From the NCBI GenBank assembly GCA_020631735.1, contig CM036223.1, positions 13,951,356-14,015,355 on the forward strand: DNA of 64,000 nucleotides. The letters are read 5' to 3'. This stretch comes from Saccharum officinarum (taxonomy: Eukaryota; Streptophyta; Magnoliopsida; Poales; Poaceae). Shown here piece after piece: positions 37,651 to 50,233 of the stretch (the first letter of the stretch is position 1; each line of letters begins with the position of its first letter). Position numbers and translations under genes: made by a program. The notes beneath the pieces were generated by a model that was not told the origin of the DNA, made no database searches, and saw only the letters and a list, made by a program, of their open reading frames with translations.

Positions 37651-38765
37651 ATCTCCCCCTTTTTGGTAATTGATGACAACCCTCACAAAGATTGTTTTAT
37701 AATTAAAATTTTGAATTTGTCATGCTTGTCTAAGCTTTTAGATCATGAATGAGATTTGGACATTCATCACAAATTCGATTTTGGTAGAATTAGCTCCCCC
37801 TACATGTGTGCCAAGAGTTTAGATTTGAAGGCTTCGCACATATGCATAGATAAAAATTGTGAGAGACTAATTTTACCAAAATGATGCTAAAGTGTAAAGA
37901 ATGGACCTTTGAAGCGTGATATCAATCGGAGTTGCAAATTTACACCATCCTTAGCAACATGAGTAACTAGACATTCATCAAAAACTCAAGTACCCCATGA
38001 GATCAACATTATAAGTAAAAAGAGCACTTGATTTACTTGAAAGCGTAAAAGTCTAGTTACCACCTATGCATGCTAGTATTTTATTTCATCATACAAGTTC
38101 TAAATTTAGCATACATCACACAAGCATGAATAGGGAATTTAAGTACATATGCAATGAGCAAGTCATATGTAAATGCACATACAAATGCAATAAATTATTT
38201 ATGAGCTTGCTCCCCTACTTGTGTGCTTCAAAATTTTATTGACCTCTTTCCATTCTCATCTCTCTCCCCAACATTATCTTTGTGACTTATCTCTCCCCCT
38301 TTGTCATCTATTTCTAAAAAGGTATGGTCAAAATGTGGAGAGTAAGTTGCATTAGTTCTTTTGAAGGGGTGAATTAGGATCAAATATTTCAAATTTAGTT
38401 CAACCTAGAACACTTGCCAAAGATATTTAATTCGATTTGAACCAAAGACAAGCTTCTTCACACCTCATAAAAAGGGTTATCTTGCCTATGTTGAATTAAA
38501 CACTTATAGCAAATTTTCTAGATTCAACACTAGGATTGCAAGCTCACAAACATGTCATATGATATCACTAGATCATACAAACATAGAAGCAATAGTGGTA
38601 ACATATATACATCAAATTTATTTGATTTATCATGAATGCTCCCAAATGCAACTTGTATGTCTATATGTACTAACAAGTCCTTAACATAGCATGAATGACA
38701 TGTCATATAATTTTACATTTGCTTTGTCGAAGTAGAGTCATGTCATTTATATATATGGGGTGCAT
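37651..38765. other. Non-coding internal region of the copia element
   Basis: The stretch between the end of pol and the 3' LTR is AT-rich, with no domain recognised. It starts at the polypurine tract. SIRE-type elements often carry long non-coding or degenerate sequence here. Confidence 0.6.
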
Positions 38766-41700
38766 TCAACTCATGTTTGAGAAATCAAGAATGTTCAACT
38801 CATTCCTTAGCTTGCAAAACCTCTTCTCATCAAGTGGCTTAGTGAATATATCGGCAAGTTGATCATCGGTGCCTACACTCTTAATAGTAATGTCACCCTT
38901 TTGTTGATGATCTCTAATGAAATGATGTCTAATGTCAATGTGTTTTGTTCTTCTATGTGGAATCAGGTTGTTTGTCATCTTGATAGCACTCTCATTGTCA
39001 CATAGCAATGACACATTCTTGAAATTGAGACCATAGTCCTTCAAGGTTGATTTCATCTATAGCAATTGAGCACAACAACTACCGGCACTAACATATTCGG
39101 CTTCAGCGGTAGAGATTGCCACGGTGTTTTGCTTCTTAGATGACCATGACACAAGTGATCTTCCAAGTAATTGATATGTGCCACTAGTACTCTTTCTATT
39201 TATCTTGCATCCCCCATAGTCGGAGTCCGAATAACCAATCAACTCAAAGTTTGACCCCTTGGGATACCAAAGTCCAACATCTTTTGTATGCTTCAAGTAC
39301 TTCAATATTCTTTTAGTTGCGGTGAGATGACTCTCTCTAGGTGAGGATTGGTACCTTGCACACATGCATACACTAAACATGACATCCGGCCTTGATGCGG
39401 TCACATAGAGTAGGCTTCCAATTATAGACCGATATAACTTTTGATCCACCATATTGCCACTAGTATCACTATCAAGAATACCATTTGTGCCCATAGGAGT
39501 AGCAATTGACTTTGCATCTTGCATTCCAAACTTCTTCAACATGTCCCTTATGTACTTTCCTTGACTCACAAAAGTGTCATTCTTCAATTGTTTGATTTGG
39601 AGACCAAGAAAGTAACTAAGTTCACCAATCATGGACATCTCAAACTCTTTTGCCATCATTTCTCCAAACTCTTCACAATATGCTTGGTTGGTTGACCCAA
39701 ATATGATATCATCCACATATATTTGCAACACAAATAAGTCATTATTAATTTTTTTGGTGAAGAGAGTAGTATCAACCTTGCCCATTTTGAACCCTTTAGA
39801 GAGTAAGAAATCCCTTAACCTTTCATATCATGCTCTAGGTGCTTGCTTCAAGCCATATAGTGCCTTCTTTAACTTGTATACATGGTCGGGCTTCTTGTCA
39901 TCTTCAAAACCGGGAGGTTGTTCAACAAATACAAGCTCATTAATATAGCCATTGAGAAATACACTCTTTACATTCATTTGATATAACTTAATGTTGTGGG
40001 CACAAGCATAGGCTAATAGGATTCTAATTTCCTCCAATCTTGCAACCGGTGCATATGTTTCACCAAAGTCAAGACCCTCTATTTGAGAGTAATCTTGAGC
40101 AACTAGTCTTGCTTTGTTTCTCACCACGATGCCATCTTCATCTTGCTTGTTTTTGAACACCCATTTGGTTCCAATCACATTGTGGTCTTTTGGCTTTTCT
40201 ACCAATTCCCAAACTTCATTTCTAGTGAAATTATTGAGCTCTTCATGCATAGCATTAACCCAATCCGCATCCTTCAAAGCTACATCAATCTTGGTTGGTT
40301 CAATGGATGAGACAAATGAGAAATGGCTACAAAAGTTGACCAATCTTGATATTGTTTGCACACCACTTCTTATGTCACCAATAATCATATCCATTGGATG
40401 ATCTCTTGCAATGTGAGTAGGTTGAAGCACTTGAACTTGATTGTTTGAGCTTGGTTGATCATTTGATTTGTCTTCATAAGATGAACTAGCACTTTGATCT
40501 TGCAAAAGAGAGCTACTAGCTTGCTTCATTGGAGAGGTGAGCACTTGATCTTTATCATCTTGTATGTCAATCACTTGCTTCGCTCTAATGTCTCCAATGT
40601 CTATATTCTTCATTGCTTCCACCAACCTAGGTCCACCAATATCATTTAGATTTTCTTCTTCATCTTGTGACCCATTGGTTTCATCAAAATGTACATCATG
40701 AACTTCCTCAAGAATGCCACTAGAGTTGTTCCATACTCTATATGCTTTGCTTGTAGTTGAATATCCAAGTAGGAACCCTTCATCACATCTCTTATCGAAT
40801 TTTCCCAATCTAGAGCCCTTCTTCAAGATGTAGCATTTGCAACCAAACACTCTAAAATATGCAATGTTGGGCTTTCTTCCATGTAATAGCTCATATGGAG
40901 TCTTTTCAAGCAAAGGATGACAATATAGCCTATTGATGTAGTAGCAAGTCGTGTTGATTGCTTCATCCCAAAATGATTGACTCACATTGTACTCACTAAG
41001 CATTGATCTAGCCATATCAAGCAATGTTCTATTCTTCCTCTCTACTAGGCCATTTGATTGTGGAGTGTACTTGGCCGAGAATTGATGTCCAATGCCATAG
41101 TCATCACAAAGATCTTCAATTCTTGTGTTCTTAAATTCACTTCCATTATCACTTCTCACTTTCTTGATTCTAATTTCAAACTCATTGCGAACTCTCTTGA
41201 CAAAGGTCTTGAATGTATCAAACACTTCACTCTTGTCACTAAGAAAGAACACCCAAGTGAATCTTGTGAAGTCATCAACTATGACAAATCCATACTTATT
41301 GCCTCCAATGCTAGTGTATGTTGTTGGTCCAAATAGATCTATGTGCAACAACTCAAATGACTTACATGTGCTCATTGTACTCTTCTTTGGATGAGAGCTT
41401 CCAACTTGCTTTCTGGCTTGACATGCACTACAAAGTTTATCCTTTTTAAACTCAACATCTTTCAAGCCATTGACAAGATCATGTCTCAAAAGCTTCTTCA
41501 ATTGTTTCGTTCCAACATGACCAAGTCTTCTATGCCATAACCAACCCATGCTAGACTTAGATATCAAGCAAGTTGTCAAAGATGTTTCACTAGCATTAAA
41601 ATAAACTAGGTAGAGATTCTCATGTCTAAATCCTTTGAACGTCAAGTTTAAACCATCCACACTAATAACCTCCACATCATTGACACCAAATATGCACTTG

Positions 41701-44017
41701 AAGCCTAGATCACATATTTGTGCCACCGATAAGAGATTGAAGTCCAAGCTTTCAACTAGCAATACATTTGAGATGCTCATGTCATTTGATATTGCAATCT
41801 TGCCAAGTCCAATAACCTTGCCTTTCCTGTTATTGCCAAAAGTAATAGAATCAACACCACTATGATTATCATTGATTGAGTCAAACATTCTTGATGTGCC
41901 GGTCATGTGTTGAGTGCACCCACTATCAATAATCCAATGCCTTCCTCCGGCTTTTTAATTGACCTATAAGTAAATCAATAAAGCTTAGGTACCCACACTT
42001 GCTTGGGTCCTTGTAGGTTAGTGACTAAGCTCTTTGGTACCCAAATAGCCTTCTTCTTTGAGCCCACAATTGGTGTACCAATAAACTTAGCATGCACACC
42101 CTTCACACACTTGGTAAGCACATAGCATGAATCAAATGGTATAGCATTAACAAATTTCTTGCTATTGTTCTTTTTGGTGCAATTATGCTCAAGGTGTCCA
42201 ACTTGCTTGCATCTATTGCAAAACCGACCATTGCTCTTCACAAAGCTAGGCTTTGGAGTAGCAAAGGTCGCCTTGCCTTTCTTGAGAGTATAGCCCAATC
42301 CCTCTTTGTTAAGAGAGAATCTTTGACTACCCAAGCATTTTAGCAAGCGAACCTCACCTCTATAGGCCTTGCCTAGTGCATGAGTGAGCTCACCTACCTC
42401 TCTCTTGAGAGTCTTATTCTCAACCATTAGTGAGGCATCACAAGTGAGACCATCACTACTAGTAGAGGTAGAGTTAGTGGTGGTGGATGAAGAGCTACAA
42501 GAAGGGTTAATATTTGACATGATGATAGGTTGATAAAAGGATTCATCAAGAATATCACAAGATAAGCCAACATCACATGATACAACAACCTTTTCACTTT
42601 CATGTTGCTCAAGTAGCAAGGAGTGAGCTTTTTCAAGCTTGGAATGAGTCTTGCCAAGTTCCTCATGGTCTTCCACTAGACACTCATGAGAGGCTTTAAG
42701 CTCACAAAGGGCTTTCTCAAGGGTTTGCACCTTCTTGATCAATCCCTTACACTCTTTGCTCTTGGCTATAGCAATGTCTTTAGTTTGTTGTAGCATATCA
42801 TAAAGTTGATCTTTAGTTGGTTCATCATCATCATCATTATCACTATCATGAGCATATTCAACTTCACTATCACTACTATCATCATCATGTACCTTAGTAT
42901 CCTTGGCCATGAAGGATGAAGAGGATGAATCAAATAGTGAAGACCTCTTGTTGATAGCAATAGAAGCAAGTGCTTTGTTTGATGTCTCTTGCTCATCATC
43001 ATCCTCATCATCACTATCCCAAGTGACCACATAGGCACCATCTTTGCCTTTCTTGAATGTCATTTTGGTCTCTCTTTTCTTCTTCTCAAACTTATTCTTC
43101 TTGTTTTTCTTCTTCTCATATGGGCATTCTGCTTGAAGATGATCCGGACTATCACAATTAAAACATAGCCTTGGTTGCTCTTTGCTCTTGAAGTTGTCGC
43201 TTCTCTTTCTAAAACCTCTTCTCTTAATGAACATCTTGCCAATTTTCTTGACAACTAGAGCTAGTGCTTCATCATCAATCTCTAAGTCATCATATTCTTC
43301 ATTGTCGCTATCTTCTTAGACTTTTGCTTTGCCCTTACTCTTGGAGGAGGTGGCCTTGAATGCCACGGTGTTCTTCTTCTTTTCTTCCTCCTTCTCCTTC
43401 TCATCGGCATCTTGATCATACTTGTCATAGGTCAAGACTTCTCTAAGCAAATCATTAGGCTTCTTTGTATCAAGCCCATCTCTTTGCAACATCATGATCA
43501 ACATCTTAAATCTTCTAGGTAAGCTCAATAAAAAATTGTGGCAAAAATCTTGGTCTTGAGTCTTGTGCCCTAAGCTCTTAAGATCATTCACAATGACTTG
43601 CAATCTATGAAACATCTCCAAGATTGTTTCATCTTCCTTTATCTTGAAGTTCTCAAACTCACTCTTGAGCCCATATAGCTTGGCACTCTTCACAACCTTA
43701 GTGCCCTCATAGGTCTCACTCAACCTTGTCCACACCTCACTAGCAAACTCCAAATCCTTGATGTCCTCAAACACCATTGAGTCAATGCCATTGTAGATGG
43801 TATTAAGAGCCATCCGATTGCATGTTCTATTATCTCTATTATTGGGAGTGAGGTTATCGAGATCAAGAATAGCATAGTCATGTTCGGTGACTTCCCAAAT
43901 CTTCTCACGAATAGAACCAAGATACATTGTCATCTTCCTTTTCCAATAGTCAAAAGAACTAATACCATCAAAGAAAGGTGATTTGCCCCCAACATGATTG
44001 AACACAATTTGAGCCAT
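38766..44017 (-). pseudogene. Ty1/copia gag-pol, interrupted
   Basis: Gag begins at 44017 (MAQIVFNHVGGKSPFFDG). It contains two CCHC knuckles (CFNCDSPDHLQAEC; CNRCKQVGHLEHNC). Pol follows with protease (WIIDSGCTQHM), integrase (HRRLGHVG, CSACQ; catalytic HIDLFGP, VRSDNGSEF and NGLVERK), reverse transcriptase with YVDDIIFGS, and RNase H (DSDYGGCKINRKSTSGT), ending at 38766 (DFSNMS). Breaks: a TAA at 43316-43318 in gag; frame changes around 41955-41980 between gag and protease; a TGA at 39828-39830 and a TAG at 39057-39059, both where the family has tryptophan. The catalytic residues are otherwise present, so this looks like a fairly recent copy killed by point mutations. Confidence 0.93.
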
Positions 44018-44076
44018 AATTCAACACAGAAGGTTGTTAAGCCTTAATTAAACAGTGACCTAGCTCCGGTACCACT

Positions 44077-44427
44077 TGAAAGGTCCTAGTATGGCTAGAG
44101 GGGGGGTGAATAGCCTAATAAAAAATCTACAAGATCACTAGAGCAAAATATTAGTAACACAAATGACGATAAAGCGGTTTTTGCTCTAGCTCTAATTGTT
44201 AGGAAAGCCACCTATTGCAAATCTAATAATTATAGTCTCTATGGCACGCAAAATCTATGTCTCTACTCTAACTAATTAGAGAGCTAGCAAGATAAATAAA
44301 TTACTCTAAGTTACTCTACTTGCTACTCTACCACAAGATATATTGCAAGTATGAAAGAGAGGGGAAATTGACTTTTATACCAACGGTGAAGAGTAGAGGA
44401 TGTTGCCAATCACCAAATAAATAATCC

Positions 44428-44482
<55 letters not shown>

Positions 44483-46671
44483 ATCCAATGCACCGGAAGA
44501 TAAGAGATGACACAATTGATTTTTCTCCCGAGGTTCACTTGCTTGCCGGCAAGCTAGTCCCCGTTGTGTCGACCAACACCTTGGTGGCTCCTCGGTAGAG
44601 GCCCTCAAGCCACGCCCCGCAAGGCACCGCAAGAACCCACACACAAGTGCGGTAACTCAACGACACGAGCAATCACTAGAGTTGGAATTAGGAACTCCGC
44701 CGGAGAATCACAACAACCCCTCACAAAATCACCTTGATTGGGGGCGGACACAATCACCAAATCCCCTCACCAATCAATCCAACACCAACCGTCTAGGTGA
44801 TGGCAATCACCAAGAGTAATAAGAAATCAACAATTGCAATCACCACCTAGTGCCACGAAATTGAATCACAAATGCATGCACTAGGGTTTCCCCAAACCTC
44901 CTCTCAAGAACAAGCACCAACCATGGAAATGGAGAGGAGAGGGAGAGGATCTTCTTGGAGCTCTCAAATCGATCTCTAGAGCTTGCTCTCTCACTTGATT
45001 GGGGCTCAAATCAAAGGAGTGAGAGAGGAGAGGATGAGAGCTTTTCTTCTCTTGAGTGTTCTTGAGAGTATGAGCAAAAGAGAAGAATGAGTGAGTGAGA
45101 GAGTGTGAGGGGGAGGAAGGCAAGGGGTGCTTTACCCCTTCAGCCAGGCAGCCAGAGAAGACCTCCCAGCGCCCACGCCACTCACCAAGCCAAACGGTCA
45201 CTAGAAGTACACCCAAGAGGCTAACACACGGCCCCATGCTCCAATGGACGAACGGCCACAGCAGGCTCTCTTACATGCGCAGGGCACGCGCGCACACACG
45301 CTCTCCATGGGAAACGGTCGACCAAACCGGCCAACCAAAGCCAGCCACGCACTCCCCTGGTCCGCACGCTGTCTCTCATGCACCAACGAAAAGACGACAA
45401 CGCACAAGGCCACAGCGGCGGGCACGCCTTTCTCAGTCCACATGCAAGGGCAGCCAGTGCTAGGGTGACAACGCACTTGCCTTCTCCCTCTCACGAAGTC
45501 AAAAAAAAATAGCACAGTAGCAGTGGGAGCCCTCTCTATTACAGGTTGCATGCAAGGCCAGCCAATGTGTGGTAGACAACGCACATGCATTTGCCCCCCA
45601 CGAAGTCAGCTCTCCTGGCCAAGCACGCAAGCACGGCTCCCTCCTATTTCTAGCTGACGACATGTAGGCCGGGTCCCACACTGCTCCAAACAAAACAAAT
45701 GAGCAAGCATGCAAGGCCTTCTTTCTCTTTTCTTTTCTCTCGTAAAACAAAGCACCGAGAAATGGCCCTCCTGCCTATAATTAGTACATGCAAAATACCG
45801 GCCTCCATTTCTCTTATGCATGCACGCCACGGAGTGGTCATTAGACCACAAAAAAAACTTTACTTCTCACACACGAGACAAGAGTGAGAGCATGCATCTG
45901 TCCATAAATAGAGCGGGTCCCACAACTATAATTAGTAGTAGCACAGGTGCTTGCTATGACCATGGACAATTTTCTCTTTCTCGTGCACGAATAGGAACCA
46001 GGGGCCCAGAACTCCCTCTCTCCAACCACAGCGCCCCATCCCAAATTTCAGTTCGGCATGGCAATATTTCCAACCGGACCTGCTCTGTTAGAACACGAAA
46101 GGAAGAGGTAGCTCCTCAACCAACAGAGAGCCCCTTCCCGGAAATATGTCTGAGTGAACCGGAAATTCAGACAGCAGCTAGTGTTTCCATTTTTCATCCC
46201 CTAAGTCATTTCTAACTCTGTCAAAATATCCCAAAATATTATACACTTGGAGTTAGCTTTTCACAAATAATTTTTAGGGATTATTCTCTTTCATGTCACC
46301 ACGTCACTAAGCGTAATTAGTATATGCAAAATAGACACACTTAGTGGCACTAGATAACCATTGTAATTAAAGATTTCCCCTCTTTATAGTACGGTTATCT
46401 ATCCTAAATCACTCACACCTTCTATGGTGTCTCGAGTGTAAACCTAAAATGGCCCTATAAATTATACCTTTGTGTTGAGCCCATTTTTGTTTTTCTCTTT
46501 CTTCTTTTCCAAGCATGAGCACTTGATCAATCTTTTGGACCATCTCCATCATCATGATGCATCATCTAGCTCCATCACTTGGATCGAACCACCTTGTCTA
46601 ATTCAACCACTTAGCGCAAAGGTTAGTTTTAGGTTGTCATTAATTATCCAAAACCAAAGATGGAGCTTTCA
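44077..46671 (-). repeat. 5' LTR of the copia element
   Basis: Direct repeat of the 35021-37650 segment with the same ends. Its (AT)n tract (about 44432-44480) is shorter than in the partner. Being the upstream LTR on the minus strand, it would drive the element. Confidence 0.92.
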
Positions 46672-46676
46672 ACTAG

Positions 46677-48426
46677 CCACTGGACAGAAGCCCGCGTCCG
46701 GACGCCTGTGGCTGCTGCACGTCCACGCCAGGCAGGGGTCGCCCGCGTTGCTCCCTGCGCTTCCCCCTCCGCTTCCCGCACCGTCGTGCACCGCTCCATC
46801 CCTTCGCTTCCCGCACGCATGCACGGCGTCCCAGCAGCTGCAGCAAGTGATGGTGGCAAGTAAGTCACATTGCAACATGTGCAACACTCGATCTACTTTT
46901 GAAATATCTATATGAAAAAATATTTGCAACATGCGTCTCAAGACAAATGAAACACTTGAAACATGCGTCTGAAACACTTGCAAAAACACCTAAAAACACT
47001 TGAAAAAAGACATTGCAAAACTATGCAATATCCAAATAAAAACACTTGCAACATATGTGTGAAACATATGCAACATCTATTTAGATCACAGTTTGGGACG
47101 GTATTGATGTGTGTTAATTTGTCTCACCCTGAGCAGCCATGTGATTCCTGTATTTTTTTTTCTTAGTTTCCTGTTAGTGAGTTGTTTTATTAATTTTCAG
47201 ATCATCTGGGGGGCTGTGGGTTGCAAATAAACGTAGACACTATACTTGTTTTTTGTAAATACATAAATTGCTTATTTAAGAAGACATTGTTACCTAATGA
47301 ATGACACTTAAATTGCCTAAGAAAATACAATCCACTACAACATTACCATATTTGCCTAATGTGAGTTTTTTTAATTTCTGAGCATACATCGAAATACTGG
47401 ATGTCATACATTATTGAGCTAGTTGCCCTTGTTGTATTGTCATATTTTAGGCATTGCTTCCTGCTATATACAAATGTAATGACAATAGTTCTTTTTTTTG
47501 TACATGCATTTAAGGGATAATTCTTCATACAATGCCTAGAGGGCAAAGGTTTCATGGAGTGTGTGCGCCAGCGTCCAATGGCCGAAACGAGGTATGATCA
47601 TACACACGCAAAGAAAAAACACAACCATTTTCTTAGGCAATTTAAGTGTCATTTGTTAGGCAATTTAAGTTTCATTTGTTAGGCAACAATGTACTCCTAA
47701 ATAGACAATTTAGCCTTTCGTTGCAAATCTGGATGTAGCTCATTAAGATCTATATTTGACACCTATACGATGATTTCTTGCATGCATGTCAATAGGTATA
47801 AATGTGTGCTGCTATGTCATGACATGTAGGTAGCTTAGTCAAACTCATTAGGCAAGGCAAAAAAAAACCATAAGATTATGCAATTTTGTTCAGTAACATG
47901 CTATGGCGTGGCTCATGTTTCAATACATTTACATATATACACCAAGTTTCAATGCTTATATATATGCTATAAGACATCTGATTGCTGCAACCGTAAATCT
48001 TTTAACATTTTTAATTGCAAGTGTGATGGTCTCAAGCATCAACATGGGATCAAATGAACAAAGAGAACTATGTGCAGCAACAAGCGGGATGTATGGTGCA
48101 TCATTATATATGTTACTAACACAAGGAGGTTTGGTGCAGTAAGATGTATTTCTACCAGAGTAATACATAATATCTACTTTTTTGTCTATGTGTTTTAAGA
48201 TGATTGAGATGCTATACAAAACATCTCAGGATGCCCAGAATGACATGTGTGATGAACAATTTATATTTGATTTTGTCTTGCTTGGGTGAATGTATCAAAT
48301 TTGTAATATTTTGGGATGTGGGCTAAATAATATCAGGCAAATCTAGGAGTAGCGAGCTTATTAGGTGATGCGGAAAGTGATAACGTGAGAAAAAATCTAG
48401 GAGCAGCGAGCTTGTTATGGGCTAAA
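46677..48426. other. Repeat-rich DNA right of the copia element
   Basis: Contains a GC-rich start (46677-46860), a cluster of ACTTGCAACAT/GAAACACTTG motifs in varied spacing (about 46870-47075) resembling subterminal repeats of a DNA transposon, a foldback (47281-47692), and a pair of AATCTAGGAG(T/C)AGCGAGCTT direct repeats 52 bp apart (48341, 48393). No gene was recognised. Confidence 0.55.
47281..47692. repeat. Foldback with asymmetric arm duplication
   Basis: The left arm 47281-47326 is the inverted partner of 47627-47692. The right arm carries an extra 23-bp tandem copy of the TTAGGCAATTTAAGTGTC segment. The roughly 300-bp spacer has no domain. It may be a small transposon or a hairpin source. 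Confidence 0.65.
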
Positions 48427-49910
48427 TCTATACCTAATAATAAAGAGATAAAATTTTCGTCAATATTTTTTTTCCATCTAGATGTAAGACTCCTCCTAAA
48501 CCAACGTTGACCTGCATAAATTATTTAAATTATTTTATAATTAGGAAACCGGACACAACACAGATAGAAGGAAAAGAAAAGGCAAGGAACGTCCGTCCGT
48601 GCTGCCTGCGTCCGTTTTTTTCATCCGTGCTTTGTTTCTGTGTGCCTTTTCTCCCTTGTTTTTTTCGCTGTACTCAGTACATCCGTCTGTGCATCCCATC
48701 TATTCTGGGTTTTTTTGGTTGAACGTCCATGCGTGCTGCACGTTATGTGACTTTTTTTTCTATTAGGTTTTCTCCCTTGGTTTTTTTGTTGTTGTACTCC
48801 GTACGTCCGTCTGTGCATCCCACCTATTCTGTTTTTTTTGTTGAATATCCATGTGTGCTGCACGTTATCTGACTTTTTTTTTCTTTTTTTCTATTAGGTA
48901 GATTTGGATTATCTCCTATTCTTTTTTACAAATATATACATAACCAGATTAGAGTTCTATTTTATTTGGGACAGTGACGAAAAAAGTTGTTGGACTAAAG
49001 TCCGCTTGCAAGACGTTTTGGCCGATGATGATTTGACCGTACATGGTATGATGGGCAGGAAAAACTAAGATAGTACGTGACGCCGTCGTTAATAATTTTT
49101 TTACAAGTCCGAATATGATTATAGAAAATTGTTCTACGGTAGGAATTTTGATTTATCTATACATGAAACAATTAGCCGTCTTATCTCTGTGTGCCGAGTC
49201 TAGACTTATTGTCCGTGGTCATACAACATAACTCGCATTTCTTATTTTTTCTATCTCCCACATTTTCTTATAAACAAAAATAATAAATAATAAATATATT
49301 ATGATCCTATTTTTTTACTTTTCAAATACGCTCACGCCCTCAGTGTCCCGTATGAGAATCTGGACTCATGATGCGTGCTCATAGAAGTAACCACGACTCG
49401 TATTTAGCAACGCATTATTTTTCCAGTGCAAACTCAGACACGTGATCGGTCGTGCGTTCATGCCCCGGGAGAGGAAGAAGAGCCACCTAGCGCCGGGGAT
49501 CACGGTTCCAGAAGAGATTTCACTAACAGACAAATGTACAAGAGGGATTTGGGTTGGTGGTCGCAACATAGCGGTGATGGTGGCCGAGATGACATGGGCA
49601 CCTCTCGCCGGGGCGGTGGGAGATGACAGTTTGCGCAGAGCTAGCAGCGGGGGCGTCGTGCCGAAGTAGTCGATAGGAGCCCTGTGGTTAGGGTAGGACA
49701 GCGTGGGAGGTTGGTGGGATAGTGATCCTGTGTCAACTGCTGGCCGTAGGTGCTAGAAGACCAATGGAGGGGTTGGCGACTGAGGGGTGCGTGAGGCAGT
49801 GCGTGCAAGCGAGAGCAGGAGTGGGGTCGGCGCCGACAAGCAAGAAAAAAGATCAGGCGGTTTCTAACCACAACCCTTATCCCGTAGCAACGCACGAACA
49901 TATTTGCTAG
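48427..49910 (+). mobile_element. Non-autonomous Helitron
   Basis: The 5' end TCTATACCTAATAATAAAG follows an A. The 3' end GTAGCAACGCACGAACATAT then TTGCTAG is followed by T, so the element sits between A and T as Helitrons do. The CCGT...ACG arms upstream of CTAG form the usual terminal hairpin, weakened in this copy. No RepHel coding is present. Inside are two imperfect copies of a roughly 120-bp unit (about 48646-48765 and 48769-48885) and a GC-richer block (49440-49830) with a 75-codon frame of unknown origin. Confidence 0.75.
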
Positions 49911-50040
49911 TTAATATAATGAACGGTTAGCGGTCATTAATTAACATCTTGTCAAAAAACAATATCATAATTGCACTTTTACCCCCCCCCCCCCTCCCAA
50001 AAAAAAAAGGCAAGGCCATGCGATAGGCTATATTACGGCT

Positions 50041-50102
50041 GGCCGTGATTTAGCTGCTTCCATATAACAGTGGCCGTAATTTAGCTGCTTCCATATAACA
50101 GT
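50041..50102 (+). promoter_or_regulatory. 31-bp tandem duplication in the F3H proximal promoter
   Basis: The unit GGCCGTGATTTAGCTGCTTC... occurs at 50041-50071 and 50072-50102 with one mismatch. It lies immediately upstream of the TATA box, so any factor site in it is doubled at a critical distance. Confidence 0.85.
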
Positions 50103-50104
50103 GG

Positions 50105-50113
50105 CATATATAG
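50105..50113 (+). promoter_or_regulatory. TATA box of F3H
   Basis: CATATATAG lies about 125 bp upstream of the ATG and directly after the 31-bp tandem repeat. Confidence 0.6.
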
Positions 50114-50233
50114 CAGCGTGCGACACCACCAGCTAGCAGCAGCGCATCGCGGCACATCCCGGAGCGTCATCACGATCCGACGAGCGGCGGCGGCGGCGCG
50201 TGCGTCGGCGAGGAGGAGGACGCGGAGCAGACC

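Larger units (their letters stand above)
35021..46671 (-). mobile_element. Complete Ty1/copia LTR retrotransposon, minus strand, decayed
   Basis: This 11,651-bp element has two long LTRs (2630 and 2595 bp) and an identical 5-bp target duplication ACTAG (35016-35020, 46672-46676). Beside the 5' LTR the minus strand reads TGGTACCGGAGC, close to the initiator-tRNA-Met primer site. Beside the 3' LTR it reads AAAAAGGGGGAGAT, a polypurine tract. The long gag with two zinc knuckles and a coiled-coil-like middle suggests the SIRE/Maximus lineage (inference). The LTRs differ by a few per cent in the parts compared, plus a different (AT)n length, so the insertion is not very old. Confidence 0.95.
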
